Shown here in pieces: positions 28,210 through 36,508 of a stretch of DNA of 48,050 nt. Under the pieces are notes generated by a model. It saw only the letters and a list, made by a program, of their open reading frames with translations. It was not told the origin of the DNA and did no database searches. The stretch spans positions 1-48,050 of the forward strand of contig JAKOUY010000039.1 of the NCBI GenBank assembly GCA_029782355.1, in the 5' to 3' direction. The stretch's first letter is position 1. Each line of letters starts with the position of its first letter. Source of the DNA: Actinomycetes bacterium. GTDB lineage: Bacteria > Actinomycetota > Acidimicrobiia > Acidimicrobiales > Ilumatobacteraceae. The position numbers and the translations under genes are program-made.

Positions 28210-29321
28210 GCCTGGCCCACCAGGTCGCAGATCCGCGCCACGTCGGCCTCGGCGACATGGCGACCGGTTGGCAGGGACACCGAGGTGGCGAACAGCTGGG
28301 CGCCGACCCCACGACCGATGGTCGGCGCGCCGGCGAACACCGGCTGCATCGACATCGGCTTGAACCCGTGCCGGGACTCGACGCCGTTGGCCTCGAGATG
28401 GGCGACGATCCGGTCGGGGTCGGCACCGTCGATGGCCACGGTGGTCAGCCAGTGGTTCGGACGGCTGTCGGTGCCCGGCTGCTGGAATCGCACCCGGTCG
28501 ATCGACCGGAGACCGTGCTCGTACGCCTGGCGCAGGTGGGCGCGCCAGGCGATCCGCTCGCCCAGGGTGCGCAACTGGCCGCGCCCGACCGCGGCGTTGA
28601 GGCTGCCCATCCGGTAGTTGAAGCCGATGTCGCGGTGCTCGTACCACGGCACCGGTTGGCGAGCCTGCGTCGAGCGGTACCGAGCCCGGTCGACGAGCTC
28701 GGCGTCGTCGCTGACCAACGCCCCGCCGCCACCGGTGGTCACGATCTTGTTGCCGTTGAACGACAGCACCGCGCACCGCCCGTACCCACCGCCGGGCACC
28801 CCGTCGCGGCGAGCACCCAACGCCTCGGCAGCATCCTCCACCAGCGGCACCTCGTAGCGGGCGCAGACCTCGGCGAGCGCCCGCCCGTCGGCCATCGCCC
28901 CGTAGACGTCGACGGCCACCACCGCCGCGGGCAGCCGGCCACGGTTGGCCCGGCGGGCCAGTTCGTCGGCGAGCAGGTCGCTGTCGATCTGCCACGTCAG
29001 CGGGTCGCAGTCGACGAAGCACGGACGGGCGCCCACGTACGTGGCGGCGAAGGCGCTGGCGCCGAAGGTCAAGTCACTGACCAGCACGTCGTCGCCCGCC
29101 TGGACACCGACGCCGAGCAGCGCCAGGTGCAGCGCGGCGGTGCCACTGGAGAGCACGACGGCGTGGGCCCGTCCGGTCAGCTCGGCCAGCTCGCCCTCGA
29201 AGGCGGCCAGCTCCGGCCCGGCGGGGGCGATCCACCCCGAGTCGAAGGTGTCGAGCAGCAGCTGGCGCTCCACCGCCCCCACATCGGGCGGCGAGAGCAG
29301 GATGCGGCGCGGCCCGGCCAT
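28191..29321 (-). CDS. DegT/DnrJ/EryC1 sugar aminotransferase (PglE-like)
   Basis: A 376-residue PLP enzyme that would transaminate a 4-keto sugar nucleotide. Visible are the N-terminal LLDTFDSGWIAPAGPELAAFE, the SSGTAALHLAL phosphate-binding loop, VEDAAEALGA and the catalytic Lys (K192) in SFNGNKIVTTGGGGAL. The NGNK-TTGGGG form is characteristic of UDP-4-amino sugar enzymes such as PglE and LegC rather than of perosamine or desosamine enzymes. ATG 29321 is preferred (CACACT lies 8 nt upstream); GTG 29345 is an alternative. With the PglF-like gene it supplies the 4-amino sugar. Divergent from ugd. Confidence 0.87.
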   Translation of the reverse strand: MAGPRRILLSPPDVGAVERQLLLDTFDSGWIAPAGPELAAFEGELAELTGRAHAVVLSSGTAALHLALLGVGVQAGDDVLVSDLTFGASAFAATYVGARPCFVDCDPLTWQIDSDLLADELARRANRGRLPAAVVAVDVYGAMADGRALAEVCARYEVPLVEDAAEALGARRDGVPGGGYGRCAVLSFNGNKIVTTGGGGALVSDDAELVDRARYRSTQARQPVPWYEHRDIGFNYRMGSLNAAVGRGQLRTLGERIAWRAHLRQAYEHGLRSIDRVRFQQPGTDSRPNHWLTTVAIDGADPDRIVAHLEANGVESRHGFKPMSMQPVFAGAPTIGRGVGAQLFATSVSLPTGRHVAEADVARICDLVGQACAPPA

Positions 29322-29348
29322 ACCGGGCCAGTGTGCCAGGCCCACCCG

Positions 29349-29354
29349 TATGCT
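29349..29354 (+). promoter_or_regulatory. Probable -10 box (ugd)
   Basis: TATGCT followed by 7 nt and ATG 29362; a leaderless start for ugd and the two coupled genes after it. Confidence 0.5.
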
Positions 29355-29361
29355 GGCGACG

Positions 29362-30642
29362 ATGGTTCGGGTGGGGGTCGTGGGTGCCGGCTACGTCGGC
29401 CTGACCACCGCGGTGTGCTTGACGTCGATCGGCCACGACGTGCTCTGCGCCGAGAACGACCCGGCCCGCCTCGACCGGCTGTCCCGCGGCGAGGTGCCCT
29501 TCCACGAGCCCGGGCTGGACACCCTGCTGGCCGGCGCGCTCGGTTCAGGCCGGTTGCGCTTCGTCGCCCGGGCGGACGAGGCGGCCGGCGACCGCGACGT
29601 GGTCATCCTGGCGGTTGCCACCCCGCAGGGGGCCGACGGCAGCCACGACCTGTCCGACCTCGACACCGCCGCACGGGAGATCCGCGCCGCGTTGCCGGCC
29701 GGAGCCGTGGTGGTGACCAAGTCGACGGTGCCGGTCGGCACGGCCGAGCGGTTGACGGCGATCATCGGCCGAGCGGACATCGACGTGGCCTCCAACCCGG
29801 AGTTCCTCTCCGAGGGCACGGCGGTGAGCGACTTCATGCAGCCGGCGCGGATCATCGTCGGTTGCACCAATCGTGACGCCGCCTGGCGGGTGGCGTCGCT
29901 GTACGGGCACATCTCCGCACCGGTGGTCGTGACCGATCCGGCGACGGCCGAGCTGATCAAGCTGACCGCCAACTCCTTCCTGGCCACCAAGCTGAGCTTC
30001 ATGAACACCGTCGCGGCGATCTGCGAGGAGATCGGCGGCAACGTCACCGATCTCGCCGGAGCCCTGGGCCTCGATCCGCGCATCGGGTCGCGCTACCTCC
30101 AGGTCGGGCCGGGATGGGGCGGGAGCTGCCTGCCGAAGGACACCAGCGCGCTGGTCCACGCCGCCCAGCGAGTCGGGGTCGACTTCGGCATCGTCGCCGC
30201 AGCGATCACCGCCAACGAGGCCCAACTGGCACGCACCACGGCGAAGATCGTCGAGGCCGCCGGGGCCGGCGAACCCGCGGCGCGTGTCGCCGTGTGGGGC
30301 CTGGCGTTCAAGGCGGCCACGGACGACCTGCGCGACTCGCCGTCGGTCGAGATCATCCGCCGCCTGTTGGGCGCCGGGCTCGGCGTGACCGCCTACGACC
30401 CCACCGTGACGACCACTCGCCCGCCGCTGCCCGGTGGCGTCCACCTGGCTCGTTCGGCGATCGACGCCGCTCGCGGCGCCCACTGCCTGGCTGTCCTCAC
30501 CGAGTGGGACGAGTTCCGCTGGGCAGTCCCGGCCGACGTCGGTGCGGTGATGGCGGCGCGCCAGGTGGTCGACGGGCGCAACCTGCTGAATGCTGCCGAC
30601 TGGAGCGCGCAGGGCTTTCGAGTCCGCTCGGTCGGGAGCTGA
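29362..30642 (+). CDS. ugd: UDP-glucose/nucleotide-sugar 6-dehydrogenase
   Basis: A 426-residue NAD-dependent enzyme that oxidises UDP-glucose twice to UDP-glucuronate. N-terminal Rossmann motif VGVVGAGYVGLTTAVCL, then TKSTVPVGTAE, NPEFLSEGTAVSDFMQP, ELIKLTANSFLATKLSF and the catalytic Cys C256 in GGSCLPKD, followed by the C-terminal WGLAFKAATDDLRDSPS. All family hallmarks are intact and the length is normal. A GDP-mannose or UDP-HexNAc dehydrogenase role is less likely given this motif set. It leads a three-gene run: a polysaccharide deacetylase starts one base after the stop, then a GT4 gene. Confidence 0.93.
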   Translation: MVRVGVVGAGYVGLTTAVCLTSIGHDVLCAENDPARLDRLSRGEVPFHEPGLDTLLAGALGSGRLRFVARADEAAGDRDVVILAVATPQGADGSHDLSDLDTAAREIRAALPAGAVVVTKSTVPVGTAERLTAIIGRADIDVASNPEFLSEGTAVSDFMQPARIIVGCTNRDAAWRVASLYGHISAPVVVTDPATAELIKLTANSFLATKLSFMNTVAAICEEIGGNVTDLAGALGLDPRIGSRYLQVGPGWGGSCLPKDTSALVHAAQRVGVDFGIVAAAITANEAQLARTTAKIVEAAGAGEPAARVAVWGLAFKAATDDLRDSPSVEIIRRLLGAGLGVTAYDPTVTTTRPPLPGGVHLARSAIDAARGAHCLAVLTEWDEFRWAVPADVGAVMAARQVVDGRNLLNAADWSAQGFRVRSVGS

Positions 30643-30643
30643 C

Positions 30644-31441
30644 GTGGGGATCGGCCGCCTGGTGCGCTCGGCCGACCGGCTCGCCGGACGGTTGCACCGA
30701 GCCGCTCCGGGGATCACCGTGCTCATCTACCACCGTGTCGGAGCGGGGACCGACAGCGCCGTGGACGTTCCGGTGGACGAGTTCGCCCGGCAGATGGCCT
30801 ACCTCCGTGCCCACCACCGCGTGCTCGATCTGGACACGGCCATCACCGAACTCCACGCCGGCGGCGAAACGACGGGTGTGGTGGTGACCTTCGACGACGG
30901 GACCGCCGACTTCGCCGACCAGGCCGTTCCGGTCCTGGCTGACCACGACGTGCCGGCGGCGCTGTACGTGGCCACCCACTTCGTCGACAGCGGTGAGGCA
31001 TTCCCGTGGGGCGCCGCCCCACTGAGCTGGCCGGCCCTGGCCGAGGCGTGCGACGCGGCACCCGTGACCGTCGGCTCGCACAGTCATCGACACCTGCTGT
31101 TCGACCGGATCGACCGGACAACGGCCGCCGACGACATCCATCGCTCGATCGACCTGATCGCCACCAACCTCGGCGCCCCGCCGCGGCACTTCGCCTACCC
31201 GAAGGCGCTGGCCCCGTCGGCCCCCGCCGAACTGGTGGTCCGCGCCTCCGTCGCCAGCGCAGCCCTCGCCGGGGGTGGCGCCAACCGTGCCGGTTGCGAT
31301 GTGCATCGTCTGCGGCGCACCCCGGTGCAGCGCGGCCTGGGTCCGGAGCGCTTCGCCGAACTGGCCGCCGGTGGCGGGCGGTTGGAGGGTTGGGCCCGGA
31401 GGACAGCGGGGCACTGGCGCTATCGGTCGGCGACGTCGTGA
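30644..31441 (+). CDS. Polysaccharide deacetylase (NodB-like)
   Basis: A 265-residue carbohydrate esterase family 4 protein. The metal- and base-carrying motif TFDDG is at 82-86 and the zinc-binding SHSHRH pattern at about 145-150 (H146, H150). A later FAYPKALAPSAPAE stretch fits motif 3. There is no signal peptide, and the first 20 residues are basic and helical, so the enzyme is probably cytoplasmic or peripherally membrane-bound and could act on a lipid-linked intermediate. GTG 30644 follows the ugd stop by one base and the 3' end overlaps the next gene (GTGA). Confidence 0.87.
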   Translation: MGIGRLVRSADRLAGRLHRAAPGITVLIYHRVGAGTDSAVDVPVDEFARQMAYLRAHHRVLDLDTAITELHAGGETTGVVVTFDDGTADFADQAVPVLADHDVPAALYVATHFVDSGEAFPWGAAPLSWPALAEACDAAPVTVGSHSHRHLLFDRIDRTTAADDIHRSIDLIATNLGAPPRHFAYPKALAPSAPAELVVRASVASAALAGGGANRAGCDVHRLRRTPVQRGLGPERFAELAAGGGRLEGWARRTAGHWRYRSATS

Positions 31442-32586
31442 GCGGCCCGCGCACCGTGGTCCATCTGACCACCACCGACATGAGCCTCGACTGGCTGCTC
31501 GGCCCGCAGCTGGTTGCCTTCGCCGCCGCTGGCTACCGGGTGGTGGGCATGTCCGCCCCGGGGCCGCACGTCGAACACCTCCGGTCGCTGGGCATCGAGC
31601 ACGTCGCGCTCGACGGGTTGACCCGGTCCAACCGGATCGGCGGTGACCTCCGGGCCCTGGCCCAGATCATCGCCGCCCTGCGCCGTCTGCGGCCGGACAT
31701 CCTGCACACCCACAACCCCAAACCCGGGGTGCTCGGACGCCTCGCCGGGTGGCTGACGCGCGTCCCGCTGGTGGTCAACACCCAGCATGGCCTGTACGCC
31801 CAACCCACCGATCGCCGCCGGCGCCGATGGCCGGTCTACGCCGTCGAGCGCATCGCCGCAGCGTTCGGCGATGTCGAGTTGGTGCAGAACCCCGAGGACG
31901 TCGACACCCTCGTCCACCGGTTGCACGTTCCGGTCCGGAAGGTCCGCTGGCTGGGCAACGGCATCGACCTGGCCCGCTTCGATCCGGCCACGGTCACTGC
32001 CGAGGAGCGGGCTTCGGTCCGCGCCCAGTGGGGGATCGCTGCTGACGAGATCGTCGTCGGAACCGTTGGACGGCTGGTTGCCGAGAAGGGCCTGATCGAG
32101 CTGTTCCAGGCCGCCCACCAGTGGGCCGGCCATCGCCCGGCGATCCGCCTGGTCGTGGTCGGACCGGAAGATGAGGCCAAGCGCGACGCGCTCGGGCACG
32201 GGTCGATCGAATCGGCTCGAGCCGACGGCGTGGTGTTCACGGGCGAACGACGTGACATGCCGCGCTGCTACGCAGCCATGGACCTGTTCGTCACCGCCAG
32301 TTGGCGAGAGGGGTTCCCCCGGGCGGCCATGGAAGCCGCGGCCATGGGTCTGGCCACCGTGGCCTCGGACATCCGCGGCAACCGCCAGGTGGTCGATGAC
32401 GGCGTGACCGGCACGCTGGTCGCGGTGCGCGACGCCGACGCGCTGGCCCGTGCCGTCGTCGACCTGGCCGACGACGCCGCACGGCGCCAGCGGCTGGCCG
32501 GGCAGGCCCGTGACCTGGCGGTGCGCTCCTTCGACCAAGCCACGGTCATCGAGCGGACCCTGGCGGCCTACGCCTCCGCCGGCTGA
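31438..32586 (+). CDS. Family 4 glycosyltransferase
   Basis: A 382-residue GT-B enzyme resembling CapM/PglA-type transferases. The N-terminal half has VVHLTTTDMSLDWLLGPQL, DILHTHNPKPGVLGRLAG and VVNTQHGLYA; the C-terminal half has VGTVGRLVAEKGLIELFQA and the donor site ASWREGFPRAAMEAAAMGL (E-x7-E). The HTHNPKPG form is typical of the enzymes that add the second sugar to a lipid-linked bacillosamine or related sugar, which would fit the PglF/E/D/C genes here. GTG 31438 overlaps the preceding stop. Confidence 0.88.
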   Translation: MSGPRTVVHLTTTDMSLDWLLGPQLVAFAAAGYRVVGMSAPGPHVEHLRSLGIEHVALDGLTRSNRIGGDLRALAQIIAALRRLRPDILHTHNPKPGVLGRLAGWLTRVPLVVNTQHGLYAQPTDRRRRRWPVYAVERIAAAFGDVELVQNPEDVDTLVHRLHVPVRKVRWLGNGIDLARFDPATVTAEERASVRAQWGIAADEIVVGTVGRLVAEKGLIELFQAAHQWAGHRPAIRLVVVGPEDEAKRDALGHGSIESARADGVVFTGERRDMPRCYAAMDLFVTASWREGFPRAAMEAAAMGLATVASDIRGNRQVVDDGVTGTLVAVRDADALARAVVDLADDAARRQRLAGQARDLAVRSFDQATVIERTLAAYASAG

Positions 32587-32591
32587 GCAGC

Positions 32592-33425
32592 TCAGCCGGC
32601 CAGGCTGGGCCACGCGGCGACGTCCACGCCCCACTCCTCGGACAACCGCCGGGCGTCGGCGCGCCACCGTGCCAGCAACGCCGCGTTCGGGCGGCCCTCG
32701 GTCGCCGACCGCGCGTAGGCGTCGATGCTCGATCGGTCGGCAATCAGCCATCGCTTGCCGAGGCGGCGCACCGGTCGCGGCAGCCAGTCGGCGGCGCGAT
32801 GGAGGTTGTGCTCGAACAGGAACCGCATCGGCCGGGTGTACACCGGGGCACTGGCGCCGTCGTTGATCCGCTCACCCGGGCGCGGGATCGCCTCGAGGCC
32901 GAGATGAGCGAGCAGCTTGACCCACTCCGCCTCGCCCGGCCCGGTCAGGGCGGCGAACTCGACGACGGCGAGGTGATCCGGCGCATACGGCTGGAGGCAC
33001 TCGTCGGCGCAGCTGGCCCGGACGCAGATCGAGTCGGGATCGTCGAGCACCGCCTGGAAGCTGCGCCGCTCGCGCCCCCGGCGCACGTCGTGCAGGTAGT
33101 GCGAGCGAGCCCGCTCCAGCGGGTCGCGGGCCACGGCCACCAGCGGGATCCCTCCCAGCGCCTGGCGAATGCGCGGCGCGGCGATCGCGCTCCGTCCCGG
33201 ATGTGAGTAGCGGGGCGATGCCTCGCCGGTGCAGCAACCGACTGTGGCGGGAAACCGCGACTCGTACCAGGTCAGGCCGCGGAGATACAACCGGTCGTCG
33301 GCGAAGAAGCCGATGTCCTTCGCGTCCGGCAGGCACACGTCCGGGTGCGCGCCGAGCCAGGTGAACAGCGACGTCGTCGCCGCCTTCTGAGTCCCGAGGA
33401 TGAGGAAGTCTGGCCGCCGCCCCAC
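32592..33425 (-). CDS. PAPS-dependent sulfotransferase
   Basis: A 277-residue cytoplasmic sulfotransferase. The 5'-phosphosulfate-binding loop is GTQKAATTSLFTWL at residues 11-24, and the 3'-phosphate site is VAVARDPLERARSHYLHD near 97-114. This is the heparan-sulfate-type family, so the likely substrate is a sugar hydroxyl or amine in the polysaccharide. The start is GTG 33425, placed so that the protein begins VGRRPDFLILG; GGAAGG lies 3 nt upstream. Two Cys clusters (VGCCTGEA and CVRASCADEC) are notable. A sulfate group would give the glycan extra negative charge. Confidence 0.87.
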   Translation of the reverse strand: MGRRPDFLILGTQKAATTSLFTWLGAHPDVCLPDAKDIGFFADDRLYLRGLTWYESRFPATVGCCTGEASPRYSHPGRSAIAAPRIRQALGGIPLVAVARDPLERARSHYLHDVRRGRERRSFQAVLDDPDSICVRASCADECLQPYAPDHLAVVEFAALTGPGEAEWVKLLAHLGLEAIPRPGERINDGASAPVYTRPMRFLFEHNLHRAADWLPRPVRRLGKRWLIADRSSIDAYARSATEGRPNAALLARWRADARRLSEEWGVDVAAWPSLAG

Positions 33426-33474
33426 GTACCTTCCGCCTGTCGTGCACCCCGCTGATGCATCCGACGAGCCAAGA

Positions 33475-34095
33475 CTACGCGATCGTCCGATCCGCCGGTA
33501 GCTCACGCATCGTGGCCGAACCCGACTGGCTGATGCCCCGGCGGGCGAGCAGCAGCGGCACGGTTCGCACCAGGATCGACAGGTCGCCCAGCAGTGAGCG
33601 GTGCTCGACGTAGTCGACATCGTGGGCCAGGCGCTGCTCCCACGTGGTGTCGTTGCGGCCGTTGACCACGGCCAGTCCGGTGATGCCGGGCTTGACCTCC
33701 AGGCGGCGGCGCTCACGTTCGGTGTAGCGGTCGAGGTACCGCACCGGCAGCGGGCGTGGGCCGACCAGGGTCAGGTCGCCGCGCAGCAGGTTGACCAGTG
33801 ACGGCAACTCGTCGATGCTGGTCGAGCGCAACAGGCGGCCGAGTCGGGTCAGTCGCTCGCCGTCGAACTCCGGCGCCTCCCGCCCCGGGACCGGATGGCG
33901 CATGGTCCGCAGCTTCAGCACGGCAAACGGTCGGCCACCTCGGCCGCTGCGCAGCTGGCGGAACAGCACGCCCCGCCCCATGGTGACTCGCACGGCGACC
34001 GCAGCGGCGGCGACGATCGGCGCGGACACGACCACCCCGATGGTCCCGACGACGACATCCGCGGTGCGGCGCACCGCATCGGCGGCGACGCTCAC
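33475..34095 (-). CDS. Phosphoglycosyl transferase, PglC-like
   Basis: A 206-residue monotopic initiating transferase that would load a sugar-1-phosphate on undecaprenyl phosphate. One N-terminal hydrophobic re-entrant helix (VVVGTIGVVVSAPIVAAAAVAV, here split as residues 14-35), then VLFRQLRSGRGGRPF, the catalytic Asp-Glu pair D95-E96 in STSIDELPSL, and LRGDLTLVGPRPLP. The short length without extra membrane segments matches PglC rather than WbaP. Start GTG 34095 overlaps the stop of the NeuD/PglD-like gene (GTGA), so the two are coupled, as pglC and pglD are neighbours in Campylobacter. Confidence 0.9.
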   Translation of the reverse strand: MSVAADAVRRTADVVVGTIGVVVSAPIVAAAAVAVRVTMGRGVLFRQLRSGRGGRPFAVLKLRTMRHPVPGREAPEFDGERLTRLGRLLRSTSIDELPSLVNLLRGDLTLVGPRPLPVRYLDRYTERERRRLEVKPGITGLAVVNGRNDTTWEQRLAHDVDYVEHRSLLGDLSILVRTVPLLLARRGISQSGSATMRELPADRTIA

Positions 34096-34730
34096 CGCTG
34101 GGCCACCTGCCTGGCCGGCACACCCACCACGGTGGCGCCGTCCGGGACATCGGCGATGACCACCGCACCGGCGCCGACGACGGCCAGATCGCCCACCCGG
34201 CGACCCGGCAGGATGCGCGCCCCCATGCCGATGAACGCCCGCGCTCCGACGCTGACGGCCCCGGCGAGCACGGCGCCCGGGCCCACGTGGGCGAACGGCC
34301 CGACCTCCCCGTCGTGGTCGACGCTGGCGCCGGTGTTGAGGATCACCCCATCGCCCAGACGCGCCTGGGCGGTGACGATGGCGCCGGGCAGCAGGGCGCA
34401 CCCGTCCCCGATCCGGGCGGTGGGCGACACCATGGCGAACCGGCTGGTGCACGTGTGCAACTCGCCGCCTGCGGCACGCCATCGCCCGGCAGCTTCGGAC
34501 CGAGCGAGGTTGTCGCCGATGGCCACATGGGCACGCACGGTCCCGTCGGCGATCAGCGCGGCCAGCCGGGTGTCGACGTCCGTCCCGATCACCGGAACGC
34601 CGAGCCGGTCGACACCGGTGCCGTCGCGGCTCAACGCCCCGACCACTTCGACGTCGGCGTCGTCCAGCGCGGCCTCCAGACACACCCGGGCATGACCGCC
34701 GGCACCGATCAGGACGATCCGGCGAGCCAC
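34092..34730 (-). CDS. NeuD/PglD-type sugar O/N-acetyltransferase
   Basis: A 212-residue enzyme with an N-terminal nucleotide-sugar domain (VLIGAGGHARVCLEA at 6-20) and a left-handed beta-helix of hexapeptide repeats from about residue 98 (VSPTARIGDGC, GAVLAGAVSVGARAFIGMGA). The catalytic His is H139 in NTGASVDHDGEVG. PglD acetylates the 4-amino group of UDP-4-amino sugars, which fits the neighbouring PglC-like gene and the PglE-like enzyme; a NeuD O-acetyltransferase role is the main alternative. GTG 34730 has TACGCT 7 nt upstream. Confidence 0.87.
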   Translation of the reverse strand: MARRIVLIGAGGHARVCLEAALDDADVEVVGALSRDGTGVDRLGVPVIGTDVDTRLAALIADGTVRAHVAIGDNLARSEAAGRWRAAGGELHTCTSRFAMVSPTARIGDGCALLPGAIVTAQARLGDGVILNTGASVDHDGEVGPFAHVGPGAVLAGAVSVGARAFIGMGARILPGRRVGDLAVVGAGAVVIADVPDGATVVGVPARQVAQR

Positions 34731-34737
34731 GACCGGC

Positions 34738-34743
34738 AGCGTA
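34738..34743 (-). promoter_or_regulatory. Probable -10 box (PglD-PglC pair)
   Basis: Minus-strand TACGCT, 7 nt before GTG 34730, giving a leaderless transcript of the PglD-like and PglC-like genes. Confidence 0.5.
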
Positions 34744-34757
34744 GCCAGGTTGCTCGG

Positions 34758-36443
34758 CTACTGCCCTCGGGTCGAGCGGCAGGCACGGAGCAGGTCGGTC
34801 ATCGTCCTGCACTTCAGCCCGATGAGATCGGGCGCCATGATCGAGCGGATGTAGACCACATGCGGGTCGAACACCCCGAAGTTGAACCGCTCGGCACCGA
34901 TCTGGCAGATCTGCCGTTTGGCGTCCAGCGCCGGGCGGGCCGGGTAGCCGCTGTTGACCGGCATCCGCAGCGCCGCGGCGGCGAGGATGAACGGGGCGAC
35001 CGCGTCGTACTTCAGGTCGTAGCCGGCATAGCACTGGTAGGCGACCCACGGTGGTTGCAGTTGCACCGAGGTGGCACCGTTGGCACGTTCCTCGGCCAGC
35101 ACCTGGTGCGACTGGTCGTACACCACGGTCGGCAGCGAGGTGATGTGCTCGGGCTTGGTGTCGACGAACTGCACGGTGACCAGGGCGACGACAATGGCGT
35201 TCCGCCAGTGGTCACGCCAGGCCAGCACCACGGCGCCGGCGGCCAGGGCGGTCAGCCAGATTGCCGGCCAGATGAACCGACCGTTGACCCGGAACACGTG
35301 GCCGATGGCGTTGAGCGCCAAGGGCGACCTGCTCACGTCCAGGATCGTCCAACCGAAGACGCGAATCCGTGGCCAGGTGGCGAACACGGCCAGCGCCCCG
35401 CACGCCGCCAGCACGGACCACGCCGCGCCGGGGATCCGCCGCGGCAGCCGGCGCCGGGCGACGACCGCGATGGCCACGACGATCAACGCCAGCACGCCGA
35501 GACCGACGAAGCCCAGACCCTCGGTGTTCTTCGGGTGGTGGGGCAGATCAGGGAGCCACCGGCCGTACCCACGCGGCGAGAACATCGTGGTGACGTCGGC
35601 CGGGAAGCTCCCGTAGTCGCGTGATTCGGCGCTGAAGCCGTCGCCGATGAACCCGAACAGCGCGGCCACGGCGAAGACACCGACGACGGTGGCGCCGCTG
35701 ACGAACAGGGTCCGCCAGGCGGCGCGGCGCAGACCGCCGATGACGTAGGGGACCATGGTCATGGCCACCATCGGCACGAAGTACGGCTGGACGACGGGGG
35801 CCAGCAACATCAGCCCGACCCGCCAGCCGACGTCGGCAGGCGTGTAGCGCCGGCGGAACAGCGCCAGGTACAGGGCGGCGATGACGATCCACTGGTTGGT
35901 CAGCGAGACGTGGATCCAGCGCATCGAGAACATCGGCATGATCAACAGGGCGGCCGCCAGCAACCGGGCAACCGCCCGATCGCCGATGTCCAGCGTCTGG
36001 CTACGCAGCCGCACGGCGCCCGTCTCGATGAACCGGGTCGAGGCGACGTAGGCCAGGACGTAGCTGGCCAGGAGCTGCCACCCGACGAACTGGATCGGGT
36101 GATCCGGCGACAGGGCGTTGCCCAGCCGATAGAGCGGGGTCAGCAACGGGTTGGCGTCGGCCATGGCCAAGCTGATCCCCGGCGGGGAGATGTACCCGGG
36201 GACCCGGCCGAGCGGGAAGGTCAACAGCGGTGCGGTCCGCAGGAAGTTCGGGGCGGCGATGTACGTCGTCCAGTCACCACGCATCATCTCCGTGGCGGCC
36301 AGCGGGCGCAGGGTCCACACCCCGATCTGGCGGGCGAAGACGGCGAAGGGGACGAGCAGATCAGCGGCGAGCAACGCCCAGCGGACCCGTGATCGGCCCA
36401 CCGTCTCCGGCACCGTGCCCAGTTCCGCAACGGCCGTCACCAC
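34758..36443 (-). CDS. Multi-pass membrane protein, DUF6311-like
   Basis: A 561-residue membrane protein with about nine hydrophobic segments. Residues about 60-105 contain APLLTFPLGRVPGYISPPG and MADANPLLTPLYRL, close to the FPLG...P.G.s...tDs.PLla pattern of DUF6311 proteins, which resemble GT-C glycosyltransferases in layout. The last 120 residues form a soluble outer domain with three or four Cys (AYQCYAGYD, RQICQIG, GLKCRTM, RACRS). GTG 36443 or 36440 could start it; a TGGAAT hexamer lies 8 nt before 36443. It ends the polysaccharide locus on this side. The function is not established; flipping, polymerising or sugar transfer are all possible. Confidence 0.65.
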   Translation of the reverse strand: MVTAVAELGTVPETVGRSRVRWALLAADLLVPFAVFARQIGVWTLRPLAATEMMRGDWTTYIAAPNFLRTAPLLTFPLGRVPGYISPPGISLAMADANPLLTPLYRLGNALSPDHPIQFVGWQLLASYVLAYVASTRFIETGAVRLRSQTLDIGDRAVARLLAAALLIMPMFSMRWIHVSLTNQWIVIAALYLALFRRRYTPADVGWRVGLMLLAPVVQPYFVPMVAMTMVPYVIGGLRRAAWRTLFVSGATVVGVFAVAALFGFIGDGFSAESRDYGSFPADVTTMFSPRGYGRWLPDLPHHPKNTEGLGFVGLGVLALIVVAIAVVARRRLPRRIPGAAWSVLAACGALAVFATWPRIRVFGWTILDVSRSPLALNAIGHVFRVNGRFIWPAIWLTALAAGAVVLAWRDHWRNAIVVALVTVQFVDTKPEHITSLPTVVYDQSHQVLAEERANGATSVQLQPPWVAYQCYAGYDLKYDAVAPFILAAAALRMPVNSGYPARPALDAKRQICQIGAERFNFGVFDPHVVYIRSIMAPDLIGLKCRTMTDLLRACRSTRGQ

Positions 36444-36508
36444 AGCGGGCCATTCCAGCACACCGCCCGGTCCGATCGCGGGCGACCCCGGCGATTTCCC
36501 GCGTGGTG

